Origin: CAZKMM01 sp964592965
Lineage (GTDB): Bacteria > RBG-13-61-14 > DRUE01
NCBI GenBank assembly: GCA_964592965.1
Contig: CAZQJX010000015.1
Span: forward strand, 1-29,680
Reading direction: 5' to 3'
DNA: 29,680 nt
This document shows, piece by piece, positions 26,344 through 29,680 of the stretch. A program made the translations under genes and the position numbers. Within the stretch, counting starts at the first letter, position 1, and each line of letters starts with the position of its first letter. The notes beneath the pieces were generated by a model. That model made no database searches. It had not been told where the DNA came from and saw nothing but the letters and a program-made list of their open reading frames with translations.

Positions 26344-27500
26344 AGTCCCTTTTCTTGCAAAAGCCTTTGATAAAGTTCTTCTTGCTTTTGAACCATTTTC
26401 CAGATATCAAATTCCTCTACCAATTCTGCTCCTTTTTTACCAAAGGCAATTCTCTTTTTATCATCTTTTAGAAGCTCAATGATTTTTTGAGCTAAAGATT
26501 GATAATCTTTAGGAGCAACCAAATATCCATTAACACCATTAATAACAGCTTCTTTAGCACCATCCACATTCGTTCCAACAATAGCTCGCTCACTTGCCAT
26601 TGCTTGTGGATACACTCTGGGAAGACCCTCCCAAAGTGAAGTAAGCACAATTAAATCACTTGCCCACATAATCTCAGGAATATCCCTTCTCCAGCCAAGA
26701 AGTTTTACTCTATCCTGAATGCCTAAATCTTTGATTAATTTTTCAAGGTCCGGGCGAAGCTCTCCATCGCCACAATGCACAAACCAAACATCTGGAAAGT
26801 GCTCTAAAACGATTTTTGCACTTCTAGCAAAGTCCAAAGGATTTTTTTGAGGCTTGAGACAAGAGACCATTGTAACCACTTTTCCATTTTCAATTCCCAA
26901 TTCTTTACGCTTTTTTTGGATATCTATGGCTTTAGGTTTAAACCGCTCAATCTCTATACCACTTCGGATAAGATGATAGCCTTTGTCTTTACCTATTCCC
27001 AGCTGAAGGGCTTTTGCCATATTTGCTCTGCTCACAAAAATAAAGCTATCAGTTATACGGGCAGTGGCTCGCTCCAGGTTGATAAATAACCAGCGTAAAT
27101 AAAAAGGTTGATAGTCATTAAAACCAAAACCATGATAACTATGAATGATAATCGGAATTCCTGCCAGAAAACTCGCCCACCTTCCCAAAATCCCCGCCTT
27201 AGAGCTATGAGTATGGACAATAATAGGTGAGTATTTCTTTTTTTCTTGTCTTAAAAGCCAAAAAAGCTCCCAAAGAGCAAGCAGGTCGTTTTTAGGATTA
27301 AGCTCTCTTACTAGATGAGGCACGAGTTTAAAATTTTCTCCCAAATTTTTGCTAACCTCTTCTGTTAAAATTCCACCCGGACCTGACCAAAGGGCAGGAT
27401 TAAAAATCTTTCTGGAAAGATTTTTTACAGTAAAGATAGTATTTTCCTGAGCTCCTCCTAATTCTAATTTGGTGATGATATGAATTACCCGCACTCGCAT
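26334..27500 (-). CDS. GT4-family glycosyltransferase
   Basis: The protein has 388 residues and a GT-B fold. The N-terminus is VIHIITKLELGGAQENT, with the G-G-A-Q loop typical of GT4 enzymes. HTHSSKAGILGR follows, then the interdomain IRSGIEIERFKP, the donor half MVSCLKPQKNPLDFA and VHCGDGELRPDL, and the acidic site SLWEGLPRVYPQAMASERAIV. It probably extends a lipid-linked glycan at the cytoplasmic membrane. In the minus chain it lies between the mutase-like flavoprotein (16-nt overlap) and the prepilin peptidase (10-nt overlap). That invites the idea that its product is attached to, or co-regulated with, pili. The sugar is unknown. Confidence 0.9.
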   Translation of the reverse strand: MRVRVIHIITKLELGGAQENTIFTVKNLSRKIFNPALWSGPGGILTEEVSKNLGENFKLVPHLVRELNPKNDLLALWELFWLLRQEKKKYSPIIVHTHSSKAGILGRWASFLAGIPIIIHSYHGFGFNDYQPFYLRWLFINLERATARITDSFIFVSRANMAKALQLGIGKDKGYHLIRSGIEIERFKPKAIDIQKKRKELGIENGKVVTMVSCLKPQKNPLDFARSAKIVLEHFPDVWFVHCGDGELRPDLEKLIKDLGIQDRVKLLGWRRDIPEIMWASDLIVLTSLWEGLPRVYPQAMASERAIVGTNVDGAKEAVINGVNGYLVAPKDYQSLAQKIIELLKDDKKRIAFGKKGAELVEEFDIWKMVQKQEELYQRLLQEKGLWN

Positions 27501-28786
27501 TTTGCTAATTTCTCTGCTAGGTTTTTGCCTTCAATCAAAGCTGACTCTGTGGTTGAATAACGCCAACCGCCATATCTGCCAATAGAAAAGATTTGATTCT
27601 TTTTAAGAAAATTAAAGAGCTTAGGAAGGGTCTTTCTGCGATGCTCATCATAAACCACATAGGCATAGGGTATTTTCATCATTCCGATATAATCAATCTT
27701 TCCTTTTGCTAAAAATCCTGCTTTTTCAAACGCTTTGATAGATTTTTTAATAAAATCAGACTTTTTTTCAACAGGATTTTGTGGCAGGTGGGTTATCTCT
27801 AAAACTATTGATTGGTATTTTGAGCTTTTTCCTGAAAAATTTGCATAAAACCCAGCTCGGTAAAATACAAACTTTTTTTCTGGAAAATAAATCCAGTGAT
27901 ATTCAGGAAATTCTGGGGATTCTGCACCCAAATTTAGGCATATTACAGAAATATATCTTAATTTCTTTGCCATTTCTTTTAAATTATCAGGTATATCAAC
28001 CATTTTTAGTATTAGCTCTCTTAAAGGCATTGTGCTTATCAGATAATCATACTCTATTTCTTCTTTATTATCTAGCAAAATTTTCTTATTTTTAAGATGC
28101 ACTGCAATAATTTCACGATTCAGGAAAATTTTGCCTACCTTTTCAGCGAGTTTTTGAGCAAAAAATTCTATTCCACCTTGTTTAGGATAGTAAAACCAAA
28201 CATTGTATCCGTAATCTTTTTTAGATATTCCCAGAGCACCATCAATAACATCTTCAAGTGAGGGCACAGGTATGGACCAATCTGTCCAATCTATTTCAAT
28301 TTCATCAAGAGGTATTTTCCAGAATTTTTCATTAAAAGGGAAAAAGAAATGGTTGGCAAATCCCTTCCCAAAATTCATTAAAATCCATTCTTTAAAATTT
28401 TTAGCTCTTTTTTTTCTTTTAAGCCCTGCCTCAATAAATCCCAGCAGGCATTCTTTGACTATTTGAGGTGGAAGTCCATAGGTATTTACCTGAAAAGGGT
28501 AGGGAAGGAGCTTTTCCTTGTAATAGATAAAAGATTTACGCTTAAACTTGTTAAGATTTGATTTGCCCACAATGTTTTTAACCCAGCGCTCTATTTCTGG
28601 ATTCTGAAAATGAAGTAAATGACCCGCATAGTCAAACTGATAGTTCCCAAATTTTTCTGTGCGTAAAAGCCCACCAGGGCGGGATTCTTTTTCAAAAATT
28701 AAGGGATTAAAGCCAAACTTTTTCAGCCAGTATGCACAGCTTAATCCAGCAGGTCCTGCGCCTATGATTACAATTTTTTTGCTCAT
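27485..28786 (-). CDS. FAD-dependent amine-oxidase-fold protein, UDP-galactopyranose mutase-like
   Basis: The protein has 433 residues. The N-terminal dinucleotide-binding motif is IIGAGPAGLSCAYWLKK, with GxGxxG at 9-14, followed by EKESRPGGLLRT. Further marks are DYAGHLLHF, LPYPFQVNTYGLP, NEKFWKIPLDEI and the C-terminal FAD contact GRYGGWRYSTTESALIEG (403-420). Together they recall the UDP-galactopyranose mutase and protoporphyrinogen-oxidase-like group found in polysaccharide clusters. The neighbours are a GT4 enzyme and a WecA-type transferase, so a role in sugar-nucleotide or glycan modification is likelier than a role in porphyrin synthesis. Exact chemistry is not readable. Its ATG shares a base with the stop of the upstream gene (TGATG). 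Confidence 0.82.
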   Translation of the reverse strand: MSKKIVIIGAGPAGLSCAYWLKKFGFNPLIFEKESRPGGLLRTEKFGNYQFDYAGHLLHFQNPEIERWVKNIVGKSNLNKFKRKSFIYYKEKLLPYPFQVNTYGLPPQIVKECLLGFIEAGLKRKKRAKNFKEWILMNFGKGFANHFFFPFNEKFWKIPLDEIEIDWTDWSIPVPSLEDVIDGALGISKKDYGYNVWFYYPKQGGIEFFAQKLAEKVGKIFLNREIIAVHLKNKKILLDNKEEIEYDYLISTMPLRELILKMVDIPDNLKEMAKKLRYISVICLNLGAESPEFPEYHWIYFPEKKFVFYRAGFYANFSGKSSKYQSIVLEITHLPQNPVEKKSDFIKKSIKAFEKAGFLAKGKIDYIGMMKIPYAYVVYDEHRRKTLPKLFNFLKKNQIFSIGRYGGWRYSTTESALIEGKNLAEKLAKCECG

Positions 28787-29680
28787 CAGCTAACTTTTAC
28801 TCGCAGAAGTATTAAAGCAGTAATAAGAAGGAAAGCAAATGTAAGAGCAATTATAATCAGTGCTATTTTTACAGAAACAAGGACAACAGCCAATCCGAGG
28901 CTCATCAAAATAATTGTTAAAAGGTAATGCAGAATAACAGTGCTTTTTAGGCTCAATCCCATTTTTTGCAGGCGTTTGGCAATATGGTCAGGACTTCCCT
29001 GCATAATAGGTTTTTTCTGGATTAGACGGGCAAAGCTTGTAAAGGTGATTTCAAATAGAGCTGTTCCGAGGATAAATAAAGGAGCGAGCAGTCCCAATCT
29101 GTGCTTGATGGTATAGCTTCCAATCATTGCTAGAGCTCCGAGCATTAATCCTAAAAATAAGCTTCCAGAATCTCCCAGATATATTTTTGCTGGATGGAAA
29201 TTATAAATCAAAAATCCCAGACATCCGCCAAGCAAAGCCACTGTTAAAGCAGAGATAATCATATTTTTGTTAATTAACGATATTGCCAGCAATCCTATTC
29301 CTGAAAAGAATGCCACACCACCAGCGAGCCCATCTTCAATATCTAGGAAGTTAAAAGCGTTCATTAAAGTTAATAGCCATAATGCACTAAGGCTATAGCT
29401 GATTATAGGAAAATTTGGAATTGGCTCCAGAGCAAGCAATGCCTGAATTTCAAGATGGATTCCGCTCTTGATAAGAGCAATTACTGCCACTGCTTCACCA
29501 AATAACTTCATCCAAGGCGTCATCACGCCAAAATCATCTATAAGACCAACAATAAGAATAATTGTGCTTCCTAAAAGTAGCCCCAGAACTTGGCGGTTAA
29601 AATCAAATCCAAAAACAAGTGCTAAAAGAAAAGCAAGATATATTGCCAACCCGCCCATATACGGCACTGGCTCTTTTTGA
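28786..29680 (-). CDS. WecA/MraY-type polyprenyl-phosphate phosphosugar transferase (5' end outside window)
   Basis: About 298 codons are present and the frame remains open at the window edge. The first visible residues read QKEPVPYMGGLAIY, the conserved loop after the first helices, so about 30-60 N-terminal residues are missing. Many hydrophobic helices alternate with conserved motifs: GLIDDFG, NAFNFLDIEDGLAGG, YLGDSGSLFLG and GSPDHIAKRL near the C-terminus, where the family has its HIS-rich loop. These enzymes move a phospho-N-acetylhexosamine from its UDP form onto undecaprenyl phosphate in the inner membrane, starting a glycan. The LDIEDGLAGG loop fits the WecA/TagO side better than MraY, but this is not certain. 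It is the first visible gene of the minus chain. Confidence 0.88.
   Translation of the reverse strand, partial: QKEPVPYMGGLAIYLAFLLALVFGFDFNRQVLGLLLGSTIILIVGLIDDFGVMTPWMKLFGEAVAVIALIKSGIHLEIQALLALEPIPNFPIISYSLSALWLLTLMNAFNFLDIEDGLAGGVAFFSGIGLLAISLINKNMIISALTVALLGGCLGFLIYNFHPAKIYLGDSGSLFLGLMLGALAMIGSYTIKHRLGLLAPLFILGTALFEITFTSFARLIQKKPIMQGSPDHIAKRLQKMGLSLKSTVILHYLLTIILMSLGLAVVLVSVKIALIIIALTFAFLLITALILLRVKVS

Overview
The window looks like a contig from a metagenome-assembled genome of an uncultivated, AT-rich, probably diderm bacterium. It has two 100-N scaffold gaps, very tight gene packing, an NtrC-type regulator with a candidate sigma-54 promoter, and type IV pilus-style genes. I cannot assign a phylum from the sequence alone. 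No RNA gene, IS element, CRISPR array or origin was seen, and no intergenic stretch exceeds about 120 bases.

Region 1 (1-4785, + strand) is one very large, 5'-truncated gene for a secreted protein. Its N-terminal part is an array of ~90-residue, eight-cysteine, Ig-like modules repeating every 258-270 nt. Its C-terminal ~1000 residues match no family I know. A strong intrinsic terminator (4802-4839) closes it. The gene looks richer in GC than its neighbours.

Region 2 (4905-22305, + strand) is a chain of 15 genes that overlap or sit 2-35 nt apart: four GT2 and four GT4 glycosyltransferases, a cobalamin-type radical SAM enzyme, an SDR sugar-nucleotide epimerase with a four-cysteine insertion, a DUF2304 protein, two tandem YfhO-family membrane proteins, the ribosome-assembly GTPase EngB, and a TPR-coiled coil-YkuD L,D-transpeptidase. 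The layout fits synthesis of a surface glycan in which polyprenyl-phosphate sugars made by DPM1/ArnC-type GT2 enzymes feed GT-C-like YfhO membrane proteins. The chain ends in cell-envelope and housekeeping functions.

Region 3 (29680-22302, - strand) is a convergent chain of seven genes: a WecA/MraY-type phosphosugar transferase (truncated by the window edge), a UDP-galactopyranose-mutase-like flavoprotein, a GT4 glycosyltransferase, a type IV prepilin peptidase, a HAMP histidine kinase, an NtrC/PilR-type response regulator and a GspH/FimT-like pilin. A GG-N10-GC element fits a sigma-54 promoter between the regulator and the pilin, suggesting local PilS/PilR-like control of the pilin. The two chains meet at 22302-22305, where both stop codons share the palindrome TTAA.

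Both N gaps lie inside single genes. In each case the reading phase shows that the true missing length is not 100. For the first gap, the repeat period independently predicts 41 or 44 nt.
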